Shown one piece after another: positions 24,371 to 32,456 of a DNA stretch of 64,000 bases. The notes beneath the pieces were generated by a model. That model searched no databases. It was given only the letters and a program-made list of their open reading frames with translations, and was not told the DNA's origin. The DNA lies in contig NZ_FRAP01000007.1 of assembly GCF_900142365.1 (NCBI RefSeq), positions 62,001 through 126,000 of the forward strand, in the 5' to 3' direction. The translations under genes and the position numbers were made by a program. Source of the DNA: Pseudonocardia thermophila. GTDB lineage: Bacteria > Actinomycetota > Actinomycetes > Mycobacteriales > Pseudonocardiaceae. The first letter of the stretch is position 1. Every line of letters starts with the position of its first letter.

Positions 24371-26881
24371 ATGGCAACCGTGCCCGCCACCGCCCGCGTC
24401 GTCGTGATCGGCGCCGGCATCGTCGGCAACAGCCTCGTTCACCACCTGGCTCGGCTGGGCTGGCGCGACATCGTGCAGATCGACAAGGGCCCGCTGCCCA
24501 ACCCGGGCGGCTCCACCGGCCACGCGTCGAACTTCATCTTCCCCGTCGACCACTCCCGCGAGCTGACCGACCTCACGCTCGACTCGATGCGCCAGTACAA
24601 GGAGCTGGGCGTGTTCACCGAGTCCGGCGGCTACGAGGTCGCTCGCACCGAGGAGCGCATGGAGGAGCTGCGCCGGCGCATGTCGTCGGCGAAGGCGTGG
24701 GGCATCGACGCCGAGCTGGTCACCCCGGACCACGTCGTGGCGCGCATCCCGTTCCTGGACAAGGACCAGATCCTCGGCGCGTTCTGGACACCGTCGGTCG
24801 GCGTAGTCGACTCGCTGCGCGCCGGCACGCTCATGCGGGAGGCCGCCCAGCAGGCAGGCGCCCTGACGACCGTGCCGAACGTCGAGGTCGTCGGCATGGA
24901 CGTCGAACGCGGCCGGATCAAGCGGGTCCGCACCGACAAGGGCGACATCGAGGCCGAGTACGTCGTCATCGCCTGCGGGGTGTGGAGCCCGAAGCTCGCG
25001 CGGATGGCGGGCGCGGCCATCCCGCTCACCCCCGCCGTGCACCAGATGATCTCGGTGGGTCCGATCCCGCAACTGGCCGAGCGACCCGGCGAGATCAGCT
25101 TCCCGATCGTGCGGGACATGGACACCTTCTGCTACGAGCGCCAGCACGGCGCCGACATGGAGGTCGGCTCCTACGCCCACCGCCCGATCCTGTACGACCC
25201 CGAGGACATCCCGACGATCGAGCAGGCGAAGCTGTCGCCGACGGAGCTGCCGTTCACCGCCGACGACTTCGATCCGCAGCTGGAGCAGGCGCTCGAGCTG
25301 ATGCCCGACGCGCTCGGCGCCGACGGCGCGGAGATCCGCTACGCCATCAACGGGCTGCTCTCGCTCACCCCGGACGGCGCCCCGATCCTCGGCGAGACGC
25401 CCGAGGTCAAGGGGCTGTGGTCGGCCGCGGCGGTCTGGGTCAAGGAGGGTCCGGGCGTCGGTCGGGCCGTCGCTGAGTGGATGACGCAGGGCTGGTCGGA
25501 GATCGACCTCGCGCACTCCGACATCGCCCGGTTCTACCCGCACCAGCGCACCCGCCAGCACGTGCGCGCCCGCACGTCGGAGTCGTTCAACAAGACCTAC
25601 GGCATCGTCCACCCCGCCGAGCAGTGGGCCAGCGACCGCGGCAAGCGGCTCGCCCCGATGCACGCGGCGACGTCGGCGGCCGGGGCCGTCTACTTCGAGA
25701 CCGCGGGCTGGGAGCGACCGCACTGGTACGCCTCCAACGAGGTCCTGCTCGGTGAGTACGGCGATCGTGTCGTGCCGCGCGAGCACGAGTGGGACTCCCG
25801 CTGGTGGTCGCCGATCATCAACGCCGAGCACCTGGCCATGCGGGAGCGCGCCGGCATCGTCGACCTCACCGCGTTCGCGATCTTCGACGTGGTGGGGCCG
25901 GGCGCGCTGGCGTCGGTGCAGCACATCGTGGTCGCGCAGGCCGACGTGCCCGAGGGACGGCTGATCTACACGCCCGTGCTGGACCCCAACGGCGGTTTCC
26001 GCTCCGACCTGACGATCATGCGGCTCGCCCACGACCACTTCCGCGTCGTCACCGGCGCCGCGCACGGCATGGCCGACCTGAAGTGGTTCCGCGACAACCT
26101 GGCCGATCGCGCCGCCGTCGTCGACGTGACCTCGGCGTTCACGACGATCGGGCTGTGGGGGCCGAAGGCGCGCGACATCCTCGGTCGGCTCACCGACGAC
26201 GACATCAGCAACGCCGGCTTCCCGTTCTTCACCTGCCGCCCCATCCAACTGGGCAGCGTCTCGGTGCTCGCGTCGCGCATCTCCTACGTCGGTGAGCTGG
26301 GCTGGGAGCTGTACGTGCCGATGGAGCAGGGCGCACGCGTGTGGGACCTGCTGCACGAGGCCGGTGAGCCCGACGGCGCCGTGCCGGTCGGGATCGGCGT
26401 GTACGGCACGACCGGGCGGATCGAGAAGGGCTACCGCGCCTACGGGTTCGAGCTCGACGCCGAGCGCACGATCGTGGAGGCCGGGATGGCGCGGCCGCGG
26501 GTCAAGGACGCCGACTTCATCGGCCGGGCCCGCTACCTGGAGCAGCGAGAGGCCGGGCCGCGGTCGGTGCTGTGCACGCTCACCGTCGACGACCACATCA
26601 GCGCGGGCGGGCAGCGCCGCTACATGCTCGGCGGGGAGCCGATCCGCACCCGGGACGGCGGCCCGCTCACCGACGGCAACGGTCGCCACCCGTACGTCAC
26701 CACGGCGGGTTCGGCGCCGTCGCTGGGCAAGCACCTGCTCATGGCGTACCTGCCGCCGGACGAGGCGTACGTCGGCAACCAGCTCGCCGTGTCCTACATG
26801 GAGCAGCTGTACCCGGTGACCGTCGCCGCCGCGGACGCGACGCCGCTGTTCGACCCGGACAACGCGCGGATGCGGAGCTGA
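24371..26881 (+). CDS. Dimethylglycine/sarcosine dehydrogenase-like flavoprotein with GcvT folate domain
   Basis: An 836-residue two-part enzyme. The N-terminal DAO domain binds FAD (VVVIGAGIVGNSL near residues 10-22) and has GGSTGHAS with His51 at the position of the FAD-linking histidine in dimethylglycine oxidase. The middle connects to a C-terminal aminomethyltransferase (GcvT) domain from ~residue 430 (AGIVDLTAFAIFDVVGPGA, YVGELGWELYVP) that would capture released formaldehyde on tetrahydrofolate. It probably oxidises dimethylglycine or sarcosine. ATG 24371 follows GAAGGAG. ETF genes immediately downstream suggest electrons go to ETF rather than to oxygen. The homologous substrate could be another N-methyl amino acid. 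Confidence 0.88.
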   Translation: MATVPATARVVVIGAGIVGNSLVHHLARLGWRDIVQIDKGPLPNPGGSTGHASNFIFPVDHSRELTDLTLDSMRQYKELGVFTESGGYEVARTEERMEELRRRMSSAKAWGIDAELVTPDHVVARIPFLDKDQILGAFWTPSVGVVDSLRAGTLMREAAQQAGALTTVPNVEVVGMDVERGRIKRVRTDKGDIEAEYVVIACGVWSPKLARMAGAAIPLTPAVHQMISVGPIPQLAERPGEISFPIVRDMDTFCYERQHGADMEVGSYAHRPILYDPEDIPTIEQAKLSPTELPFTADDFDPQLEQALELMPDALGADGAEIRYAINGLLSLTPDGAPILGETPEVKGLWSAAAVWVKEGPGVGRAVAEWMTQGWSEIDLAHSDIARFYPHQRTRQHVRARTSESFNKTYGIVHPAEQWASDRGKRLAPMHAATSAAGAVYFETAGWERPHWYASNEVLLGEYGDRVVPREHEWDSRWWSPIINAEHLAMRERAGIVDLTAFAIFDVVGPGALASVQHIVVAQADVPEGRLIYTPVLDPNGGFRSDLTIMRLAHDHFRVVTGAAHGMADLKWFRDNLADRAAVVDVTSAFTTIGLWGPKARDILGRLTDDDISNAGFPFFTCRPIQLGSVSVLASRISYVGELGWELYVPMEQGARVWDLLHEAGEPDGAVPVGIGVYGTTGRIEKGYRAYGFELDAERTIVEAGMARPRVKDADFIGRARYLEQREAGPRSVLCTLTVDDHISAGGQRRYMLGGEPIRTRDGGPLTDGNGRHPYVTTAGSAPSLGKHLLMAYLPPDEAYVGNQLAVSYMEQLYPVTVAAADATPLFDPDNARMRS

Positions 26882-26887
26882 GCGCCG

Positions 26888-27646
26888 ATGACCGACGTAC
26901 TGGTGTGCATCAAGCGGGTGCCCGACGTGGGCGGCGAGGTCACGCTCACCGCCGACGGGCAGGGCGTCGACGCGCGGCACGTGGGTTTCACGGTGAGCGA
27001 GCACGAGAACTGCGCCGTCGAGCTGGCGGTGCAGGTCGCCGCGGCCACCGGGGGCCGGGCGACGGTGCTCACCCTCGGTCCGGCCGAGGCCGTCGAGCAG
27101 CTGCGCTCGGCGCTGGCCGTCGGGTGCGACGACGCGGTGCTGATCGAGGTCTGCGAGCCCGGGTCGTACGGGCCGGCCGATGTCGCCCGCGAGATCGCTG
27201 CGGTCGTGGCCGACCGGGGCGACGAACTGGTGCTGCTGGGCAACGACGCCGCTGACACCGGCGACTTCCAGGTCGGTATCCGGCTCGCCCACCTGCTGGG
27301 CCGCCCCGTCGTCAACGGGGTGCGCACGGTGGCGGTCACCGACGGCGTCCTCGTCGCGCGGGGTGACGGCGTCGACGGGGTGGAGACCTACGAGCTGCCG
27401 CTGCCCGCCGTCGCGACCGTGCTGGAGGGCGGGGTCGAGCCGCGCTACCCGTCGCTGAAGGGGCGGATGAAGGCGAAGAAGGCCCCGATCGACACGCGCG
27501 CGCCGCGGTCCGCGCCGGCCGGGTCCGGGCGGGTGCGGCTGCTGCTGCCGCCTGCCCAGCCGAGCACCGTCGACGTGCTGGGGGAGGGGCCGCAGGCGGC
27601 CGCGGCCGTCGTCGACCTGCTGGAGCGGATGGGGGTGGCCCGGTGA
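26888..27646 (+). CDS. etfB: Electron transfer flavoprotein, beta subunit
   Basis: A 252-residue ETF beta subunit, which with EtfA carries electrons from a dehydrogenase to the quinone pool. The start DVLVCIKRVPDVGGEV is the family hallmark, followed by the AMP-binding region LLGNDAADTGDFQVGIRLAHLLG, recognisable by DTGDFQVG. It begins 6 bases after the dehydrogenase gene and overlaps etfA by 4 bases. It is most similar in arrangement to ETFs dedicated to N-methyl amino acid dehydrogenases. The C-terminus is longer and Pro/Ala-rich. Confidence 0.92.
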   Translation: MTDVLVCIKRVPDVGGEVTLTADGQGVDARHVGFTVSEHENCAVELAVQVAAATGGRATVLTLGPAEAVEQLRSALAVGCDDAVLIEVCEPGSYGPADVAREIAAVVADRGDELVLLGNDAADTGDFQVGIRLAHLLGRPVVNGVRTVAVTDGVLVARGDGVDGVETYELPLPAVATVLEGGVEPRYPSLKGRMKAKKAPIDTRAPRSAPAGSGRVRLLLPPAQPSTVDVLGEGPQAAAAVVDLLERMGVAR

Positions 27647-28602
27647 GCGTGCTGGTGTTCGCGGAGACCACGGGCGGTGGGATCGCCGAGACCTCGCTGG
27701 AGACGGTGGCGTTCGCCCGCGGACTGGACGCCGAGGTCGACGCCGTCGTCGTCGGGGAGCTGCCGCACGGGGCGGCCGGTGAGCTGGCCGAGCACGGGGT
27801 GCGCACGGTGCACCACGCCACCGGGGACGCGTTCGGCGCCTACTCGGGTGCGGCGTGGGCCACCGCGGTGCAGGCCGCGGCGGGACAGTCGCGGGTGGTG
27901 CTCGCGCCCGGCACTCCGCGCGGGCTGGAGGTGCTGGCGCACCTCGCGGCACGGCTGGACGTGGCGATGGCGGCGAACGTCGTGTCGGTCGTGCCGGATG
28001 ACGAGCTGGTCGTGACCCGGCAGGTGCTCGGCGGCTCGGTGCTGGAGGAGATGCAGCTGCCCGACACCCCGGCGCTGCTCGCCGTCGCCGGGCACGCGGT
28101 CGAGGCCGCGCCCGCGCCGGCACCGGCCGTGGGGACCGTCCGGGAGCTCACGCCCGAGGTGGCGCCGGCCGATCTCGTCGCCCGGGTGGTGTCGGTCGAG
28201 CCGGTGGAGGCCGTCGACTCGTCCGGGTTGACCACGGCGTCGGTCGTCGTCGGGGCGGGCCGCGGCGCGGGCGGGCCGGACGGGTTCGGCGCGGTCAGCG
28301 AGCTTGCGGAGCTGCTCGGCGGGGCGCTCGGCGTCTCCCGGGTGGTCACCAGCCTGGGCTGGCGGCCGCACCACGAGCAGATCGGCCAGACCGGCAGCCG
28401 GATCTCCCCGGACCTGTACATCCCGTGCGGGATCAGCGGGGCGATCCAGCACTGGGCGGGCTGCGCCAGCTCGAAGACGATCCTCGCGATCAACACCGAT
28501 CCCGAGGCCCCGATGGTCACCAAGGCCACCTACGCCGTCATCGGGGACATGCACGAGATCGTCCCCGCGATCAACGAAGAGCTGCGCCGTCGCCGCGGCT
28601 GA
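27643..28602 (+). CDS. etfA: Electron transfer flavoprotein, alpha subunit
   Basis: A 319-residue ETF alpha subunit. The N-terminal half carries the subunit-interaction domain. The C-terminal half binds FAD through GAGRGAGGPDGF, LGWRPHHEQIGQTG, PDLYIPCGISGAIQH and AINTDPEAPMVTKATY, noted by its INTDPEAP core. The GTG start at 27643 overlaps the etfB stop. The pair directly follows the N-methyl dehydrogenase gene, so it should be that enzyme's electron acceptor. The quinone-side partner ETF:QO is not in the window. Confidence 0.93.
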   Translation: MSVLVFAETTGGGIAETSLETVAFARGLDAEVDAVVVGELPHGAAGELAEHGVRTVHHATGDAFGAYSGAAWATAVQAAAGQSRVVLAPGTPRGLEVLAHLAARLDVAMAANVVSVVPDDELVVTRQVLGGSVLEEMQLPDTPALLAVAGHAVEAAPAPAPAVGTVRELTPEVAPADLVARVVSVEPVEAVDSSGLTTASVVVGAGRGAGGPDGFGAVSELAELLGGALGVSRVVTSLGWRPHHEQIGQTGSRISPDLYIPCGISGAIQHWAGCASSKTILAINTDPEAPMVTKATYAVIGDMHEIVPAINEELRRRRG

Positions 28603-28640
28603 GGCCGTCCTCGCACCCTCCGTCGACCCTTCGCCGCGGT

Positions 28641-28656
28641 ATCGAATCGATTCGAT
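28641..28656. promoter_or_regulatory. Perfect 16-bp palindrome before the MetF-like gene
   Basis: ATCGAATCGATTCGAT is a perfect 16-bp palindrome in the 101-bp gap between etfA and the MetF-like gene, 47 bp before its ATG. The gap is the only sizeable one in the rightward operon, so this may be an operator for a second transcription unit of the metF-like and fhs genes. The binding protein is unknown. Confidence 0.5.
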
Positions 28657-28703
28657 GCGCGCCGGCGCCGTCCTCGACGCCGTACCCGGAGGAGACCCGC
28701 GTC

Positions 28704-29615
28704 ATGAGTCCTGTGTCCGACCACGAGGTGGGGGCGATGCTGCGCCGACTCGTGCGCTCGTTCAGCGCGGAGATCACCCCGCGCGAGACCGCGACGCTCC
28801 CGCCGCTCGACGGGCTGCTCGCGCCCGGCACGTCCGTGTACCTGACCTTCCTGCAGCGCACCCCGTGGGACCGGACGGTCGCCGCGGCGCGCTGGGTGGC
28901 CGCGGCGGGCATGCGGCCGGTGCCGCACCTGGCCGCCCGGTACGTCCCCGACCGAGCCGTGCTCGCCCGCATGCTCGCCGACCTCACCGCGATCGGCGTC
29001 ACCGACCTGCTGCTCGTCGCCGGCTCCACCGAACCCGTCGGCGAGTTCCACGAGACGGCCCAGATCCTCGCCACCGGCCTGCTGGAGGAGGCGGGCATCC
29101 GACGCGTGGGGCTCGCCGGCCACCCCGAGGGCCATCCCGACGTCGCCGACGACGTCCTCGACGCTGCTCTGCTCACCAAGGCCGCGCTCGCCCGCGAGCA
29201 CGGGCTCACCGCGCACGTCGTCACCCAGTTCGGGTTCGCCGCCGAACCGGTGGTGGCCTGGGAGCGGCGCATCCGCGCGGCCGGGATCGACCTGCCCGTG
29301 CACGTCGGGCTGCCCGGGCTCACCTCACCGGTGAAGCTGCTGCGGTTCGGGCTCTCCTGCGGGGTCGGGCCGTCCCTGTCGGTACTGCGCCACCAGACCG
29401 GCGGCGTGCTCAAACTCGCCACCTCGGCCGTGCACCACCCCGACGCGATGCTGCTCGGCATCGCCGAAGCCGTCGCCGCCGATCCCGCCTCGCTCATCTC
29501 CGACGTGCACTTCTTCCCCTTCGGGGCGCTCCCGGCCACCGCGGCGTGGGCGGGGGAGATCCGCGCGGGTCGCTTCGCCGTCCACGACCGGGCACGCCTG
29601 AGCGTGCCTGCCTGA
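28704..29615 (+). CDS. MetF-like methylenetetrahydrofolate reductase
   Basis: A 303-residue TIM-barrel flavoprotein-like sequence of the MTHFR family. Strand-helix units include SVYLTFLQRTPWDRTVAAARW, here identified by YLTFLQRTPWD, then RPVPHLAARYVPD and DLLLVAGSTEPVGEFHETAQIL, where the GST/GD-type loop is expected, and HVVTQFGFAAEP. The reaction joins methyl-THF and methylene-THF; in this locus oxidation of methyl-THF fits. The ATG at 28704 has GGAGG 14-10 bases upstream. It departs from classic MetF in several motifs, so its electron partner may differ. Confidence 0.75.
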   Translation: MSPVSDHEVGAMLRRLVRSFSAEITPRETATLPPLDGLLAPGTSVYLTFLQRTPWDRTVAAARWVAAAGMRPVPHLAARYVPDRAVLARMLADLTAIGVTDLLLVAGSTEPVGEFHETAQILATGLLEEAGIRRVGLAGHPEGHPDVADDVLDAALLTKAALAREHGLTAHVVTQFGFAAEPVVAWERRIRAAGIDLPVHVGLPGLTSPVKLLRFGLSCGVGPSLSVLRHQTGGVLKLATSAVHHPDAMLLGIAEAVAADPASLISDVHFFPFGALPATAAWAGEIRAGRFAVHDRARLSVPA

Positions 29616-29637
29616 CACCTGACATCCGGGGGAGCAC

Positions 29638-31347
29638 ATGACCTTTCCGACGACCGTCCCGACCGATCTCGAGATCGCCCGGAACGCCGCCCTCAAACCA
29701 CTCGACGAGATCGCCGAGCGCATGGGCCTGGGCCGCCACCTCATCGAGGGCTACGGCGAGCACGTAGCCAAGATCAAGCTGTCCGCGATCGACGAGCTGT
29801 CCGACCGGCCGAAGGCCAAGTACGTCGTGGTCTCCGCGGTCACCCCCACCCCGCTGGGCGAGGGCAAGACGACCACCACCGTCGGGCTGGGGCAGGCACT
29901 CAACCAGATCGGCAAGCGGGCGACGATCGCGCTGCGGCAACCGTCGATGGGCCCCACGTTCGGGATCAAGGGCGGCGCGGCGGGCGGCGGTTACTCGCAG
30001 GTCGTGCCCATGGATGTGCTCAACCTGCACCTGACCGGCGACTTCCACGCAGTCACCGCCGCCCACAACATGCTCGCCGCCGTGCTGGACAACCACCTCT
30101 ACCAGGGCAACGCCAGCGGGCTCGACCTGCACTCGATCACCTGGCGGCGGGTCCTCGACGTCAACGACCGCGCGCTGCGCAACATCGTCATCGGACTCGG
30201 CAGCCGCACCGACGGGGTGCCGCGGCAGTCCGGCTTCGACATCACCGCGGCCAGCGAGGTCATGGCGATCTTCGCGCTCAGCCGGTCGCTGCAGGAGATG
30301 CGCGAACGGTTCGGGCGCATCGTCGTCGGCTACACCCGCAGCGGCGACCCGGTGACCGCCGAGCAGATCGGCGGCGCCGGCGCCATGGCGGCGATCATGC
30401 GCGACGCGCTCAAGCCCAACCTGCTGCAGACGCTGGAGAACACCCCCGTGCTGGTGCACGCCGGCCCGTTCGGCAACATCGCGCACGGCAACTCGTCCGT
30501 CGTCGCCGATCTCATCGGCATCCGCGGCGGTGACTTCCTCGTCACCGAGGCCGGGTTCGGCGCCGACATGGGCGCCGAGCGGTTCTTCAACATCAAGTGC
30601 CGAGCCTCCGGCCTCGTCCCCGACGCCGCCGTCGTCGTGACGACGGTGCGGGCGCTCAAGGCCATGTCCGGGAGGCACACGATCGTCCCGGGCGCACCGC
30701 TGCCGCCCGCGCTGCTCGAGGAGAACCCCGATGAGGTGCACGAGGGCGGCGCGAACCTGCGCAAGCAGATCGACAACATCCGCCTGCACGGCGTCCCACT
30801 GGTCGTCGCGATCAACGCGTTCCCCGGTGACCACCCCTCCGAGCACGCGGCGATCGCCGAGATCGCGGCCTCCGAAGGCGCCCGCTCGGCCGTGTGCACC
30901 CACTTCGCGGACGGCGGCAAGGGCGCCCGCGAGCTGGCCGAGGCGGTCGTCGAGGCGGCCGACGAGCCGGCGGAGTTCCGCTTCCTCTACCCCGACGAGG
31001 CCTCGTTGCGGGAGAAGATCGAGGCGGTCGCGACGAAGGTCTACGGCGCCGAGGGCGTCGACTACGACCCGGCTGCCGCCCGCCAGCTCGACACCTACGA
31101 GCGCAACGGGTTCGGCACCCTGCCGGTGTGCATCGCCAAGACGCACCTGTCGCTCTCGTCCGACCCGGCGCTCAAGGGCGCGCCGACCGGGTGGCGGCTG
31201 CCGGTGCGCGAGGTCCGCGCCTCCGTCGGGGCCGGGTTCATCTACCCCATCTGCGGCGACATGCGCACGATGCCGGGCCTCTCGGCGGACCCGGCTGCGC
31301 ACCACATCGACATCGACGCCGACGGGAACGTGCTCAACCTGTCCTGA
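29638..31347 (+). CDS. fhs: Formate--tetrahydrofolate ligase
   Basis: A 569-residue cytoplasmic enzyme interconverting formate + THF + ATP with 10-formyl-THF. The nucleotide-binding loop TPTPLGEGKTTT (residues 69-80) is followed by the signature RQPSMGPTFGIKGGAAGGGY (recognisable by GPTFGIKGG), HLTGDFHAVTAAHNMLAA, and VHAGPFGNIAHGNSS, all typical. In the present context the reverse reaction would yield formate and ATP from one-carbon units. It ends the rightward operon; its stop is one base from the stop of the convergent cyclodeaminase-like gene. Confidence 0.97.
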   Translation: MTFPTTVPTDLEIARNAALKPLDEIAERMGLGRHLIEGYGEHVAKIKLSAIDELSDRPKAKYVVVSAVTPTPLGEGKTTTTVGLGQALNQIGKRATIALRQPSMGPTFGIKGGAAGGGYSQVVPMDVLNLHLTGDFHAVTAAHNMLAAVLDNHLYQGNASGLDLHSITWRRVLDVNDRALRNIVIGLGSRTDGVPRQSGFDITAASEVMAIFALSRSLQEMRERFGRIVVGYTRSGDPVTAEQIGGAGAMAAIMRDALKPNLLQTLENTPVLVHAGPFGNIAHGNSSVVADLIGIRGGDFLVTEAGFGADMGAERFFNIKCRASGLVPDAAVVVTTVRALKAMSGRHTIVPGAPLPPALLEENPDEVHEGGANLRKQIDNIRLHGVPLVVAINAFPGDHPSEHAAIAEIAASEGARSAVCTHFADGGKGARELAEAVVEAADEPAEFRFLYPDEASLREKIEAVATKVYGAEGVDYDPAAARQLDTYERNGFGTLPVCIAKTHLSLSSDPALKGAPTGWRLPVREVRASVGAGFIYPICGDMRTMPGLSADPAAHHIDIDADGNVLNLS

Positions 31348-31348
31348 C

Positions 31349-31930
31349 TCACCCCACGCGGCCGCGCACCGCCTCACGCAGCGCGGCTGCGCGGGCGAGC
31401 ACCTCGTCGACGGGGGCGAGCCCCTCACGCAGCCGGGTGACGTCCGGGCCGTGCGGTGCCCCGCGGACGTTCGACTCGACGTTGGTGCGGCTGATCGCGA
31501 CGGCCGCCGCGGCGGCTTCGGCCGCGGCGGCGACGTCGGCGAGCACGGTGCGGCCCGCGATCACCGCGAGCCGCTCGGCCAGCCCCACCGCCTCGCAGCC
31601 CAGCTCCACGACCTGCGCGGGCGGCCCGGCGGCCGCGACCAGGGCGGCGGAGATCGCGGTGGCCCGGCCCGGATCGTCGCGGGACCGGGCCACCTCCACC
31701 GTCACCGCGTCGAACGCCCGCACGTCCGCCTCAACCAGCTCCAGTGCGCGCTCCTTCAGCTGCGGGGCGCGGGTCAGCACATCGTCGGGGCCGCCCGCGA
31801 TCCGGGCGACCATGGTGAGCAGCCCGGCCGCCTGGGCGAGGGAGAGCGCGGCCACCACACCGCCCGCGGGGGTCGGCGGGCGGGGCGCGGCCAGGCGCTC
31901 CAGGTAGGTCGCGAGCGTCCAGTCGCGCAT
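31349..31930 (-). CDS. Cyclodeaminase/methenyl-THF cyclohydrolase-like protein (FtcD C-domain family)
   Basis: A 193-residue all-helical protein of the FTCD cyclodeaminase domain family. The start TLATYLERLAAPRPPTPAGGVVAALS contains the signature PTPAGGVVAA that lines the folate site; later AGPPAQVVELGCEAV and VLADVAAAAEAAAAAV, with the closing SRTNVESN, are also family-typical. Stand-alone members (FchA) hydrolyse methenyl-THF to formyl-THF, exactly the step needed before the Fhs reaction. It is convergent with fhs, downstream of a small membrane protein gene and the dipeptide importer operon. Confidence 0.8.
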   Translation of the reverse strand: MRDWTLATYLERLAAPRPPTPAGGVVAALSLAQAAGLLTMVARIAGGPDDVLTRAPQLKERALELVEADVRAFDAVTVEVARSRDDPGRATAISAALVAAAGPPAQVVELGCEAVGLAERLAVIAGRTVLADVAAAAEAAAAAVAISRTNVESNVRGAPHGPDVTRLREGLAPVDEVLARAAALREAVRGRVG

Positions 31931-31933
31931 CGA

Positions 31934-32368
31934 TCAGGCCGCCGCCAGCGCGGCGATCCCCAGCACGACCAGGGCGACCACCTTGACGACCTCCAACCCC
32001 ACGTAGAACAGGTGGGCGCGGGAGCGCGGCGCGTCCTCGCCCGCGAGGACGGCGGCGGTGCGCTTGTTCAGCACGGGGCGCACCGCGGCGAGCTGCAGGA
32101 CCAGCATGGCGCCCGCCACGACCGCGGAGATCACCACGACCGCCGGGGGAGCCCCCACGACGAGCGCGACCACGATGACGACCAGCGCCACGACCTCCAC
32201 GGCGTTGAGCGCGCGGAAGACGAGTTTCCCGATGCCCAGCCCCAGCCGCGTGGTGATGCCGGGCGCCCGGAACTTCAGCGGCGCTTCGAGGAACGAGATC
32301 GCGAGGACCATGCCGAGCCACGTGAACGCGAGCGCGGCGATGACGTCGACACTGACTGCGCTGGACAC
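31934..32368 (-). CDS. Small four-helix membrane protein
   Basis: A 144-residue integral membrane protein with hydrophobic helices near residues 8-25, 55-72, 75-95 and 120-142. The middle contains APGITTRLGLGIGKLVFRALN, noted by its GIGK..FRALN element, and RSRAHLFYVGLEVVK. It resembles uncharacterised actinobacterial DUF4149-like small membrane proteins, but the assignment is tentative. It stops 3 bases before the start of the cyclodeaminase-like gene, so the two are likely co-transcribed. Function unknown. Confidence 0.6.
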   Translation of the reverse strand: MSSAVSVDVIAALAFTWLGMVLAISFLEAPLKFRAPGITTRLGLGIGKLVFRALNAVEVVALVVIVVALVVGAPPAVVVISAVVAGAMLVLQLAAVRPVLNKRTAAVLAGEDAPRSRAHLFYVGLEVVKVVALVVLGIAALAAA

Positions 32369-32456
32369 GTCACCGATGGTGCCTCATGCGAAACGCCGGC
32401 TTGCCGGAGGGGGACGGAGCCGGGCCGGGAAGCCCGACCATCGGGCAGCTCGCCGA

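Noticed and set aside
24353..28123. Very long open frame on the minus strand opposite the dehydrogenase and ETF genes
   Set aside because: Composition is Arg/Pro/His/Asp-rich with no domain; it is the antisense shadow of GC-biased genes whose plus-strand products are clear.
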